Below are positions 34,305-43,689 of a DNA stretch of 64,000 bases, one piece after another; the first letter of the stretch is position 1, and the number at the start of each line of letters is the position of its first letter. The position numbers and the translations under genes were made by a program. The DNA comes from Flaviramulus multivorans (lineage in GTDB: Bacteria > Bacteroidota > Bacteroidia > Flavobacteriales > Flavobacteriaceae). Location: NCBI RefSeq assembly GCF_021728415.1, contig NZ_JAKKDV010000002.1, positions 124,001-188,000 on the forward strand, written 5' to 3'. The notes below the pieces were generated by a model. It was given only the letters and a program-made list of their open reading frames with translations, had not been told where the DNA came from and did not search any database.

Positions 34305-36407
34305 ATGTCTGTTAACCTTCAAACTCCTATTGATTACTTAAAAGGTGTTGGCCCCAATCGAGCCGACTTACTTCGTAAGGAGCTAGGTATTTACACATAT
34401 CAAGACTTAATCAACTTATTTCCAAATAGATACATTGACAGGACACGTTATTATAAAGTTAACGAATTACAACGTAATAATGCCGATGTACAAGTTGTTG
34501 GAACTATTACAAAGTTTGAAGAAGTTGCTCAAAAAAACGGAAAACGTCTTGTAGCTACGTTTCAAGATGAAACAGGAACCATGGAGTTGGTTTGGTTTCG
34601 AGGACTAAAATGGATTCGAGAAAGTTTAAAACTTAACAAGCCTTATGTAGCTTTCGGTAAAACCAATTGGTTTAGTGGCAAGTATAACATGCCGCATCCA
34701 GAACTAGAATTGCTCGAGGAACACGAAAAAAATATTCGATCTGCGATGCAACCCATTTATCCATCAACAGAAAAGCTTTCAAATAAAGGCATTTCAAATC
34801 GGGTGATTAATAAAATAATACAACATTTATTTGTTGAAACCAAAGGGCAATTTTCTGAAACCTTATCAGAAAATTTACTTTCCGAACTGAAACTAATAAG
34901 CAAAAAAGAGGCGCTTTTTAACATCCATTTTCCGAAGAGTCAAGAGCTACTTGCCAAGGCTCAATTTCGATTAAAATTTGAAGAATTATTTTATATTCAA
35001 CTTCAATTATTAATCAAAAATTTAATTCATAAATCTAAAATAAAAGGGTTTCCTTTTGAAAAAGTCGGCAGCTATTTTAACACCTTTTTTAAAGACCATT
35101 TACCCTTTGAATTAACCAATGCACAGAAACGTGTCTTGAAAGAAATCCGAGCCGATTTAGGCAGTAATGCACAAATGAATCGATTATTACAAGGTGATGT
35201 AGGTTCTGGAAAGACCATAGTGGCGCTAATGTCAATGTTAATAGCACTTGACAACGGTTTTCAAGCGTGTTTAATGGCTCCGACTGAAATTTTGTCAGTC
35301 CAACACTATAATAGATTATACGAACTATGTAACTCATTAAATATCAGTATAAAAATATTAACCGGTTCAAGTAAAACTTTAGAAAGAAAGGAAATTCACG
35401 AATCTTTAGAAAATGGTGAATTACAGATCTTAATTGGCACGCATGCACTACTTGAAGACAAGGTGAAATTTAAGAATTTAGGACTCGCTATTATTGATGA
35501 ACAACATCGTTTTGGGGTTGCTCAACGCAGTAAATTGTGGCATAAAAATTTATCTCCACCACATATTTTAGTGATGACCGCTACCCCTATTCCACGCACC
35601 TTAGCTATGTCCGTTTATGGCGATTTAGATATCTCCATAATTGATGAATTACCACCTGGCAGGAAGCAGGTGAAAACAGTTCATCGGTATGATAAAAACC
35701 GACTCAATGTATTTCGCTTTATTCGAGATGAAATTGAAAAGGGCAGACAAATTTATATCGTTTATCCACTGATTCAGGAAAGTGAAAAAATGGATTATAA
35801 AGATTTGATGGATGGCTATGAAAGTATTGCTAGAGACTTCCCGATGCCCAAATACCAAATTTCCATTGTTCACGGCAAAATGAAACCCGCTGATAAGGAA
35901 TATGAAATGCAACGCTTCATAAAAGGCGAAACACAAATTATGGTAGCCACAACCGTAATAGAGGTTGGTGTAAATGTTCCAAATGCCTCCGTAATGATTA
36001 TTGAAAGTGCTGAGCGCTTTGGATTATCTCAACTACATCAGTTACGTGGTCGTGTGGGTCGTGGTGCAGAACAGAGTTATTGCATTTTAATGACTGGACA
36101 TAAACTTAGCAACGATAGTAAAACGCGCTTAGAAACTATGGTTCGAACCAACGATGGTTTTGAAATAGCCGAAGTAGATTTGCGACTTCGCGGACCTGGT
36201 GATATTATGGGCACACAACAAAGTGGTGTGCTAAACTTAAAAATAGCTGATATTATTAAGGATAATGATATTTTAAAAAGTGCTCGTTATCATGCTAAAC
36301 GTATTTTAAACAATGACCCTACTTTAACCTCAACGGAAAACAAAGTGTTGTTGCACACCTACAAACAATTGAGTAAATACAAGAATATTTGGAATTATAT
36401 AAGTTAA
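34305..36407 (+). CDS. recG: ATP-dependent DNA helicase RecG
   Basis: 700 residues. The N-terminal wedge/OB domain opens with TPIDYLKGVGPNRADLLRKELGI. SF2 helicase motifs follow: LLQGDVGSGKTIVALM (Walker A), AIIDEQHRFGVAQR (DEQH), MTATPIPRTLAM (III), ATTVIEVGVNVPNASVMII (V) and QLHQLRGRVGRG (VI), then the RecG TRG-like hairpin DLRLRGPGDIMGTQQSG. Remodels stalled forks and Holliday junctions. Divergent from the M1 peptidase gene. Confidence 0.97.
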   Translation: MSVNLQTPIDYLKGVGPNRADLLRKELGIYTYQDLINLFPNRYIDRTRYYKVNELQRNNADVQVVGTITKFEEVAQKNGKRLVATFQDETGTMELVWFRGLKWIRESLKLNKPYVAFGKTNWFSGKYNMPHPELELLEEHEKNIRSAMQPIYPSTEKLSNKGISNRVINKIIQHLFVETKGQFSETLSENLLSELKLISKKEALFNIHFPKSQELLAKAQFRLKFEELFYIQLQLLIKNLIHKSKIKGFPFEKVGSYFNTFFKDHLPFELTNAQKRVLKEIRADLGSNAQMNRLLQGDVGSGKTIVALMSMLIALDNGFQACLMAPTEILSVQHYNRLYELCNSLNISIKILTGSSKTLERKEIHESLENGELQILIGTHALLEDKVKFKNLGLAIIDEQHRFGVAQRSKLWHKNLSPPHILVMTATPIPRTLAMSVYGDLDISIIDELPPGRKQVKTVHRYDKNRLNVFRFIRDEIEKGRQIYIVYPLIQESEKMDYKDLMDGYESIARDFPMPKYQISIVHGKMKPADKEYEMQRFIKGETQIMVATTVIEVGVNVPNASVMIIESAERFGLSQLHQLRGRVGRGAEQSYCILMTGHKLSNDSKTRLETMVRTNDGFEIAEVDLRLRGPGDIMGTQQSGVLNLKIADIIKDNDILKSARYHAKRILNNDPTLTSTENKVLLHTYKQLSKYKNIWNYIS

Positions 36408-36408
36408 A

Positions 36409-36437
36409 AAGCTCAACCAATTAATTTGATTGAGCTT
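36409..36437 (-). terminator. Terminator hairpin between recG and the DUF2911 gene
   Basis: AAGCTCAA / TTGAGCTT outer stem (8 bp) with a partly paired AT-rich loop. On the minus strand GAGCTTTTTAA supplies the U run, 33 nt after the DUF2911 gene's stop. It could also end recG transcripts weakly. Confidence 0.65.
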
Positions 36438-36469
36438 AATAACTGATTGCAGTTTGATTGATGATATGT

Positions 36470-37564
36470 TTATATAACGCCTAATTCCTTTAAATGTTTC
36501 TCCGAATTGGCTTTTACATTTGCTGGCGGATTCATTGATAACGATTTTTTAAAGTATTTAATTGCCTCTTTATTATTTCCCATGGTTCTGTAGGCTTCCC
36601 CTAAACTGTCATAAACATTAGCATTGGTAGGATCTAACTTAGCCGCTTTTTTAAAGTAAGTCAGCGCTCTATCATAGTCTTTATTTCCTAACATTTGATA
36701 TCCCAAAGCATTCAATTGATTGGCATTAGCCATAGAAGCCGCTTCATCCATCATGGTTACATACTCATTCGTTTTTCCTAGTTTATTCAGTATTTGTGCT
36801 TTTATTGCCACATTATTGAATGTTTTCTGACTAAAAAATTGTCCAGCAATAGCAGCATCAATCCACGTTAAAGCTTCATTTAAATCACCGCCATTGTTTA
36901 AAGAATAGCGCGCTGCTTGTTCCCAATTTTGACGCTGAAACCCAGCTTGCCCTTTAAATTTTGCTCTAAAATCATTTAAAACAATATCTGTTACATTGAA
37001 CGATACATTAAAAGGAAACGCTTTGGTTCCCCAAGCTAAAGAAGCTGTTGTTGAATTTGGCGTCACTTCATTAAACTCAAATGTTAATAATTCATGATGC
37101 GGAACCGTTGTGGTAGTAATATCAGCTCTTAAAGCATCTTTACTTTCGTCATAAAAGAAACTTCCCCAAGCATCAGCATCTTTTGATAGAATTAAGGTCG
37201 CCGTATCATCTTCTCTTACTTCAAGGTGCAAACCATAAGTCCCTGCCTTTATAGGCTTTCCTTCTACTTGTGCATCGTGCGAAAAAGTAATAGTTGTATT
37301 TTCATCGGCACCCGCTCTCCATGGAGCCGCTGTTGACGTACCAAAACCAAGATTATTCATACCATAAGGCACCAGTTTTCCCCAAATTTCTCGTCCTTTT
37401 ACACTAGGTCTTGAATACGTAATGGTTACATCAGACACTCCAACACGTTGAGAAATTGTAGCTTGTTGACTGCCACGTGGCGTGTTTAATTGAGCAAATG
37501 CGCTTAAACTAAAGGAAAGTAAGCAGATAAAAATTAATGCGGAAAGGTTGTAGTTAGTTTTCAT
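36470..37564 (-). CDS. Exported DUF2911 protein with C-terminal TPR repeats
   Basis: 364 residues. Signal peptide at about 1-25 (NLSALIFICLLSFSLSAFAQ). A DUF2911 domain covers about 28-190 with the conserved PRGSQQATISQRVGVSDVTI, SRPSVKGREIWG, PWRAGADENTTITFS and KAGTYGLHLE. Two or three TPR units cover about 230-360 (NQLNALGYQMLGNKDYDRAL, NVYDSLGEAYRTMGNNKEAI). DUF2911 is a Bacteroidota-enriched domain of unknown activity. The TPRs suggest protein contacts in the periplasm. Monocistronic, between recG and mutS2. Confidence 0.92.
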   Translation of the reverse strand: MKTNYNLSALIFICLLSFSLSAFAQLNTPRGSQQATISQRVGVSDVTITYSRPSVKGREIWGKLVPYGMNNLGFGTSTAAPWRAGADENTTITFSHDAQVEGKPIKAGTYGLHLEVREDDTATLILSKDADAWGSFFYDESKDALRADITTTTVPHHELLTFEFNEVTPNSTTASLAWGTKAFPFNVSFNVTDIVLNDFRAKFKGQAGFQRQNWEQAARYSLNNGGDLNEALTWIDAAIAGQFFSQKTFNNVAIKAQILNKLGKTNEYVTMMDEAASMANANQLNALGYQMLGNKDYDRALTYFKKAAKLDPTNANVYDSLGEAYRTMGNNKEAIKYFKKSLSMNPPANVKANSEKHLKELGVI

Positions 37565-37798
37565 TTGTTGATTGTTTAATTATTTTTAAAGATCAAATGG
37601 AATTCGCCAATAAGATTGAAGTATCAAAATTCAATTATAGCTCATTTCATAAAAGTTCAGTTAATTGATTGAGTTATCAAGTTATGTAGAAATCTGACCT
37701 ACAGATGTTAGCGTTATGTTAAACAATTACCCAACACTGTTAATTAACTATTTATTAAGAAAGTGCAGAGAGCGTAAAACATCTTAAGTTTAATGTTT

Positions 37799-37806
37799 AA
37801 ATTTGC
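37799..37806 (+). promoter_or_regulatory. Possible -7 element for mutS2
   Basis: TAAATTTG matches TAnnTTTG, 29 nt before the ATG. No clear TTG is found 17-21 nt upstream, so this is tentative. The rest of the 271-nt gap before mutS2 shows no gene or RNA that I can support. Confidence 0.3.
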
Positions 37807-37835
37807 TCTTCTTTTAAAAGTATGTTTTACCGATA

Positions 37836-40004
37836 ATGATTCATATACACGAAAAAACTTTACAAGATTTAGAGTTCCCAATTGTTTTAGAACAGGTGAG
37901 CGAACACTGTGTTACCTCTTTAGGAAACAAGAAAACTTTAGAGATTTCTCCCCACAAAACAAAGGAAGAGTTGCTGGCTGCTTTAGGGCTTACCAACGAA
38001 TATCTTTCTTCATTTTATAATGATAACAGAATACCGAATCATGGTTTTGACGACCTTACTAAAGAATTAAAGCTGCTACGTATTGAAAATACTTATTTAG
38101 AAGTACACAGTCTTAAAAAAATAGTGTCTACATCAATAACCGTAAACGACATTGTAACCTTTTTAAAGAAATTTGAAGACTATTACCCAAACCTTAATAA
38201 TTATGCTTCGCATATCGAGGTTACCAAGGTTATTATTGAGAAAGTTGACAATATTGTTGATCGATTTGGGGATATTAAAGACGATGCGTCTTCGCTTTTA
38301 TTTGAATTACGCCAATCAATTAATAAAATAAAAGGCAAAATAAACGCCAGTTTTGCTACTGCCTTAAACATGTATCATAATCTTGAATATTTAGATGATA
38401 TTAGAGAATCCGTTGTTGACAACAAACGTGTTTTAGCTGTTAAAGCTATGTACAGACGAAAAGTGAAGGGAGCTATTATGGGTGGCAGTAAAACAGGTAG
38501 TATTGTTTATATTGAACCTGAAACCACCTTACAACACACACGTGAACTCAATAATTTAGAATATGAAGAACAGGAAGAAGTGATTCGTATTTTAAAAGAA
38601 GTCACCGATTATATTCGTGCGTTTTTACCATTACTTAACGATTATCAAACCTTTTTAATCAACATAGATGTTATTTCCGCGAAAGCGAAATACGCAAAAT
38701 CTATGAACGCCATTCTTCCTGAAATTTCGGAAGATAGAAGTATGTTTTTACGCGATGCGTACCATCCACTGCTTTACTTGAACAATTTAGAAAAGAAAGA
38801 AAAAACATTTCCGCAAACCATAGAACTAAAACATGATAGCAGGATTATTGTTATTTCCGGACCCAATGCTGGTGGAAAAAGTATCACTTTAAAAACAGTA
38901 GGTTTATTGCAAGTCATGCTTCAAAGCGGTTTGCTTATACCAGTACATGAGCGCAGTAAAGCGTGTTTGTTTGATAGAATTTTGAGTGATATTGGCGATA
39001 ATCAATCCATAGAAAATCATTTAAGCACTTACAGCTATCGCTTAAAGCAAATGAATTATTTTTTAAAGAAATGTAATAAAAACACACTCTTTTTAATTGA
39101 TGAGTTTGGTACCGGCAGCGACCCTGAACTTGGTGGTGCTTTAGCTGAAACGTTTTTAGAAGAATTTTATCATCGAGAAGCTTTTGGTATTATTACAACC
39201 CACTACTCCAACTTAAAAATATTGGCAAACGAGCTACCGTACATGCTAAATGCCAATATGTTGTTTGATGAAAAAACTTTAGAACCTTTATTTAAATTGG
39301 TTATCGGTCAAGCCGGAAGTAGTTTTACATTTGAAGTTGCTCAAAAAAATGGGATTCCTTATAGTTTAATAAACAGAGCTAAAAAGAAGATTGAGCGTAG
39401 TAAAGTACGTTTTGATGCAACTATTGCAAAGCTTCAAAAAGAGCGCTCAAAACTCGAAAAAACAGGGCAATCACTCAAGCTTAACGAAAAGAAAAAGATT
39501 GAAGAGGCAGACAAACTAGAGGAAATTAATGCCAAAATTCAAAAGAAACTAGAAAGCTATCAAGAGTTATATGACAGTAACCAACGTTTAATTTATTTAG
39601 GACAAAAAGTAAATGATTTAGCCGAAAAATATTTTACTAATAAGCAGAAACGGGAGCTCATGGGCGAGCTTTTTAAATTAGTCCAAATAGAAAATTCCAA
39701 ACGTAAAAAGGTTTCAGCAAAACAAAAACAGCAGGAAAAAATAAAAGAAACCCAAATAAAAAAAGAGGTTGAAAAAAAGGTAAATGTTATTCGCAAAAAG
39801 AAGAAAGCTGAAAAACAAAAAGCCGTAGAAACGCCTAAACCAAAACCTGTTTTAAAAGTTGGCGACCGTGTGCGAATGGAAGACGGTCGAGCAATAGGTA
39901 GTATTGACAAAATTGAAAAAAATAAGGCGGTTGTAAATTATGGTGTTTTTACCACTAATGTAAGTTTAGAGCAGCTAGAATTGGTTGAAGCGGTAAAAAA
40001 ATAG
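37836..40004 (+). CDS. MutS2-type ATPase lacking the Smr nuclease domain
   Basis: 722 residues. MutS2-type helical core (about 1-300), then a MutS ATPase: Walker A SGPNAGGKSITLKT near 341-354, SDIGDNQSIENHLSTYSYR, Walker B NTLFLIDEFGTGSDPELGG and TTHYSNLK. A coiled-coil clamp and a lysine-rich linker follow, ending in a KOW/SH3-like domain LKVGDRVRMEDGRAIGSI. Canonical MutS2 then has a C-terminal Smr endonuclease domain, which is missing here. Roles described for MutS2 are suppression of recombination and rescue of collided ribosomes; which applies here is open. Confidence 0.92.
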   Translation: MIHIHEKTLQDLEFPIVLEQVSEHCVTSLGNKKTLEISPHKTKEELLAALGLTNEYLSSFYNDNRIPNHGFDDLTKELKLLRIENTYLEVHSLKKIVSTSITVNDIVTFLKKFEDYYPNLNNYASHIEVTKVIIEKVDNIVDRFGDIKDDASSLLFELRQSINKIKGKINASFATALNMYHNLEYLDDIRESVVDNKRVLAVKAMYRRKVKGAIMGGSKTGSIVYIEPETTLQHTRELNNLEYEEQEEVIRILKEVTDYIRAFLPLLNDYQTFLINIDVISAKAKYAKSMNAILPEISEDRSMFLRDAYHPLLYLNNLEKKEKTFPQTIELKHDSRIIVISGPNAGGKSITLKTVGLLQVMLQSGLLIPVHERSKACLFDRILSDIGDNQSIENHLSTYSYRLKQMNYFLKKCNKNTLFLIDEFGTGSDPELGGALAETFLEEFYHREAFGIITTHYSNLKILANELPYMLNANMLFDEKTLEPLFKLVIGQAGSSFTFEVAQKNGIPYSLINRAKKKIERSKVRFDATIAKLQKERSKLEKTGQSLKLNEKKKIEEADKLEEINAKIQKKLESYQELYDSNQRLIYLGQKVNDLAEKYFTNKQKRELMGELFKLVQIENSKRKKVSAKQKQQEKIKETQIKKEVEKKVNVIRKKKKAEKQKAVETPKPKPVLKVGDRVRMEDGRAIGSIDKIEKNKAVVNYGVFTTNVSLEQLELVEAVKK

Positions 40005-40021
40005 CAAAAATCCATACTTTT

Positions 40022-40078
40022 TTAAGTGGACAAAAAGGGGACATGGCCATTTTTAAACCTATCTTCTTAAGTGGACAA
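40022..40078 (+). repeat. Short direct repeat downstream of mutS2
   Basis: TTAAGTGGACAA occurs at 40022-40033 and again at 40067-40078 (45-nt period) in the 251-nt gap before the TPR regulator gene. A shorter GGACAAGCA from the second unit reappears at 40171. No gene is seen in this gap. Confidence 0.55.
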
Positions 40079-40255
40079 GCAAAATTCCTACATAATTATA
40101 ATTAATTGATAATCAGTTTTTTAAAAACTATTTTAAATCGATTTTGGTGTTAAAATTATAGACATCCAACGGACAAGCACGTCTTCATCAAATCTTAAAA
40201 CCGTAATTCCAAGAGTTATAATATCTATCTTAGCAATAGCTAATTAACAAATATT

Positions 40256-42151
40256 ATGAAGACGCTTTTACTACTTTTTATTACGTTACTTTTTACTTCT
40301 AATGTTACATACAGTCAGGACACAAAACTTGTTGACAGTTTAAAAAACGAACTTAAACTTAGAAAGGAAGACGACTCCATTAAGGTTATGATTCTAACAA
40401 GGCTTCATGAAAAACTCATGTTTTCAAAACCTGAAGAAGCTAAAGGCTACGCAAAACAAGAATTAGAAATTTCAAAACGTATTGGATACAAAAAAGGTAT
40501 TGCGGTTGCCAATATGCATTTTGGAGATTATTATGGTAATAGAAGCGAAAACGATTCTGCTTTACACTATTACGGTGTAGCGAAACAGCATTTTAAAGAC
40601 GTTAACAGCACTAGAGGACTCATCTTTATAAATCACTCCATGTCCACCATTAAACAGCTAACAGGCGACTTAAATGGTGCTATTGACCTTACTAAAGAAA
40701 CCCTCAATTTAATTAAAGAAAACGAAGCTGATGGTGATTTAAAAACAAAATTTATTGGAGCGCAACACAATGCTTTGGCTAATATTTATATTGAAAAGGG
40801 AAGTTACAACATAGCACTTGGTGAAGCACTAAAAGCCCTAAAATGCTTTGAAGACATAAATCATGAATCGCGAAAAGCCGATGTTTTAAAACAGATTGGA
40901 GATATTGAGTCTGGTTTAGAAAATCATCAAGCTTCTATTGAGTATTTTAATCAAGCCATTGAAATTTATGAACACTTGGGCGAAAAAATGTATGCGGCGT
41001 ATGCTTACAACTCTATGGGCATTTCTTATCAAAATTTAAAAGACTATCAAAACGCTAAAAAAAACTATGATTTAGCTATCAAATACTCAAGAGAGGTTGA
41101 AGACAAACTATCGCTTTCAAACACCTTGCACAATTTAGCAGATATAGAAATCATTAATAAAAACTATACGAAAGCAAAACAGCTTTTAGAAGATGCCAAG
41201 GCCATTTCAGAAGAGGAAAATCTGCAATTAAGTTTGGTTAATGCGTATGATGGCTTGTCGCAAATAGACTATCATACCAATAACTTTTCAAACGCCTTAG
41301 ACCATAACGACCAAGCGGTTGCACTTTCTAAATCAATGGGTGCTTTACCACATTTAAAAGATCTTTATAAATACCGTTCTGAAATACTGTTGAAAGTAAA
41401 CAGAAGTGATGAAGCGGTGTATTATTTAAAAGAATCACAAAAAATAAACGATAGCTTGTTTAACGCCAAAAAATCGCAACAAATTGAAGAATTAAAAGCC
41501 ATTTACCAAACTGAAAAGAAAGAAGCCGAAATAGCTTTACAGCAAGAAGAAATTAAAACCTTAAACCAAAAAGTTGAAATCAGTAATTTACGTAAAGGCT
41601 TGTATGCTGGTGGTATGTTTACTTTTGTAGCTGTTTCAGGACTCTTGTTTTTTGGATTTAAACAACGTATGAAAAAGAATAGGATTGAGCGTGAAAAACA
41701 AGAAGCCATATACAAGCAAGAAATAGAGTTTAAAAAGAAAGAGTTGGCGTCTCAAACACTTCATTTAGTGCAAAAAAGCACCTTTATACAAGAGTTAAAA
41801 GAAAATCTTGAAAAGATTAAGCAATCGCCACAATTATTTAAAGTAGAGTTCAGGCGTTTAGTAATGTTGCTTAAAAAAGAAAGCGCTGAGGATAAAGATT
41901 GGGAAGTATTCAAATCTTATTTTACTGAGGTGCATAACGACTTTGATAATAAACTTAAAAGCATCTACGAAAGCATTAATGAAAAAGAAATTAGGCTCGC
42001 TTCCTTTTTACGCATGAGCTTGTCTACTAAAGAAATTGCCAATATGCTTAATGTACTCCCAGAAAGTGTTTTAAAAAGTAAATACCGCCTTAAAAAGAAG
42101 CTTAAATTAGATAAAGACACCGACCTTACAGAGTTTTTAAATACCTTATAA
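40256..42151 (+). CDS. TPR sensor-like protein with transmembrane helix and C-terminal LuxR-like HTH
   Basis: 631 residues. Signal peptide (MKTLLLLFITLLFTSNVTYSQ), six to eight TPRs at about 60-400 (for example AYNSMGISYQNLKDYQNAKKNYDLA), coiled coil, transmembrane helix (about 446-466, LYAGGMFTFVAVSGLLFFGF), a second coiled coil, and a C-terminal HTH with NEKEIRLASFLRMSLSTKEIANMLNVLPESVLKSKYRLKKKL. This Bacteroidota arrangement puts periplasmic TPRs on a cytoplasmic DNA-binding domain, probably a one-component membrane-bound regulator. Targets unknown. The next gene follows by 17 nt. Confidence 0.88.
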   Translation: MKTLLLLFITLLFTSNVTYSQDTKLVDSLKNELKLRKEDDSIKVMILTRLHEKLMFSKPEEAKGYAKQELEISKRIGYKKGIAVANMHFGDYYGNRSENDSALHYYGVAKQHFKDVNSTRGLIFINHSMSTIKQLTGDLNGAIDLTKETLNLIKENEADGDLKTKFIGAQHNALANIYIEKGSYNIALGEALKALKCFEDINHESRKADVLKQIGDIESGLENHQASIEYFNQAIEIYEHLGEKMYAAYAYNSMGISYQNLKDYQNAKKNYDLAIKYSREVEDKLSLSNTLHNLADIEIINKNYTKAKQLLEDAKAISEEENLQLSLVNAYDGLSQIDYHTNNFSNALDHNDQAVALSKSMGALPHLKDLYKYRSEILLKVNRSDEAVYYLKESQKINDSLFNAKKSQQIEELKAIYQTEKKEAEIALQQEEIKTLNQKVEISNLRKGLYAGGMFTFVAVSGLLFFGFKQRMKKNRIEREKQEAIYKQEIEFKKKELASQTLHLVQKSTFIQELKENLEKIKQSPQLFKVEFRRLVMLLKKESAEDKDWEVFKSYFTEVHNDFDNKLKSIYESINEKEIRLASFLRMSLSTKEIANMLNVLPESVLKSKYRLKKKLKLDKDTDLTEFLNTL

Positions 42152-42168
42152 AGGCGTATCTTTGTTTT

Positions 42169-42588
42169 ATGAATATCAATATTCCTGAAGGTAAAAAACT
42201 TATTTTATTTGATGGTGTTTGCAACCTTTGCAACAACAGTGTGCAATACGTAATTAAACACGATACCAAAAATCAATTTATGTTTACCGCTTTACAAAGT
42301 GAAGCAGGTAAACAAATTATTGACGCTTACCATATTGATACAAACCAAGTAGACTCCATACTACTTTACACACCTAATAAGGGTGTGGTTTACAAATCTT
42401 CTGCAGCTTTAAAAATTGCAACACATTTAGGCTTTCCTCAAAATTTAATCGGTGTATTTTTTATTGTACCACCTTTTATACGTAATTGGGTATATGACTA
42501 TATTGCCAAAAACCGCTACAAATGGTATGGTAAACAAGAAACTTGTTGGATACCCACGCCAGAGCTAAAAAGTAAATTTTTAGAATAA
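42169..42588 (+). CDS. Thiol-disulfide oxidoreductase DCC family protein (DUF393)
   Basis: 139 residues. The family signature DGVCNLCNNSVQYVIKHD near the N-terminus supplies the D-x-x-C-x-x-C motif. FTALQSEAGK, SILLYTPNKGVVYKSSAAL and the C-terminal NRYKWYGKQETCWIP follow the DCC pattern. Predicted thioredoxin-like redox activity; no physiological partner is known. Likely co-transcribed with the TPR regulator. Confidence 0.92.
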   Translation: MNINIPEGKKLILFDGVCNLCNNSVQYVIKHDTKNQFMFTALQSEAGKQIIDAYHIDTNQVDSILLYTPNKGVVYKSSAALKIATHLGFPQNLIGVFFIVPPFIRNWVYDYIAKNRYKWYGKQETCWIPTPELKSKFLE

Positions 42589-42752
42589 AAATAAATCAAT
42601 AACGCTGACATGTAATTGTTTATAACTTTTAATGTAAACCTTATATTACATATTGATTTTTTAGCTTTAAAAACCTAACTTCGCTTATACGTGCTGAATT
42701 TGTTTCAATATTAAAACAGCTTCATATCATGTCGTTGTACATAATTTATAAA

Positions 42753-43649
42753 ATGAAGTATTTTATTATAATAATATTGTTTTCGATAACAAAGGTTTTT
42801 GGCCAAGAAAGTAAATTAGGACTTTCTGAACTTTTGGTTAATTCCACTATTCGGATTGAATCATCTGGAGATACATTAATTAATGGTATTAATCAAAAGT
42901 TTAAGTCTGTTGGAACTGGCTTTTTCTTTCAATTCCAAGTTGATAGTACCAAAATAGCTACTATTATTACAAATTACCATGTAATAAAAAACACTGACAG
43001 TTTAAACCTGAATTTTACAGAAGAAATAAATGGCAAACCAAATTATGGTAGTATTTTAAAAACAAAAACGGGTCGAACAAAAAATAAATGGATTAGACAC
43101 CCAGATGTTGACTTAGCAATTTTACCATTAGACTCTATCAATTGGAGCTCTATAGAAAATAATAAGATTCCATTTTATGTGTCATATACTCAATCGGAAT
43201 TACCAAAAAAAGAATTAATTGAATCTTTAAGAGCAATCGAGGATTTATACATGATTGGTTATCCAATTGGTTTGTCAGACACTAGAAATAATATTCCAAT
43301 AACAAGAAAAGGAACTACAGCAACACCAATCTTTTTAGATTACGAAGGAAAAAAAGAATTTCTACTAGACATTTCTATATTTTCAGGCTCAAGTGGTTCA
43401 CCTATTGTACTTTATAATGAAGGTTCATATAATAACGGCCCTGGTTTAGTTATAGGTACACGCCTATTTTTACTTGGTATTAATGCTCAATCCAAAAATT
43501 ATAATGCCAAAGGAAATCTAATTTTACCATCAAATGTTAAAAATATTGAGACATATACTAGAATTCCTATTGATATAGCAATTATAATTAAATCATCAAA
43601 AATTATAGATTTCAAACCCATTTTAAAGAAAATAATCGAGCAAAAGTAA
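42753..43649 (+). CDS. Exported trypsin-like serine protease
   Basis: 298 residues from the ATG at 42753 (signal peptide MKYFIIIILFSITKVFGQ); an earlier in-frame ATG at 42729 would add eight residues ahead of it. The chymotrypsin-fold triad is readable: His in TIITNYHVIKN (H76), Asp in HPDVDLAILPLD (D120), Ser in FSGSSGSPIVLYNEG (S216). No PDZ or other extra domain, unlike DegP. It stands alone between unrelated genes after a 140-nt gap, so its role (general periplasmic proteolysis or a specific target) is open. Confidence 0.85.
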   Translation: MKYFIIIILFSITKVFGQESKLGLSELLVNSTIRIESSGDTLINGINQKFKSVGTGFFFQFQVDSTKIATIITNYHVIKNTDSLNLNFTEEINGKPNYGSILKTKTGRTKNKWIRHPDVDLAILPLDSINWSSIENNKIPFYVSYTQSELPKKELIESLRAIEDLYMIGYPIGLSDTRNNIPITRKGTTATPIFLDYEGKKEFLLDISIFSGSSGSPIVLYNEGSYNNGPGLVIGTRLFLLGINAQSKNYNAKGNLILPSNVKNIETYTRIPIDIAIIIKSSKIIDFKPILKKIIEQK

Positions 43650-43689
43650 CTATGTACGACAATGGCTATAAGTAATTGCTTGTTCTCGC

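Noticed and set aside
34233-34322. N-terminal extension of the M1 peptidase
   Set aside because: It would cover the recG start and hide a good signal peptide; the ATG at 34232 is preferred.
37793-38020. 75-codon frame overlapping the mutS2 start
   Set aside because: Out of frame with mutS2, whose N-terminus is well formed; the frame's codon use is unlike a real gene.
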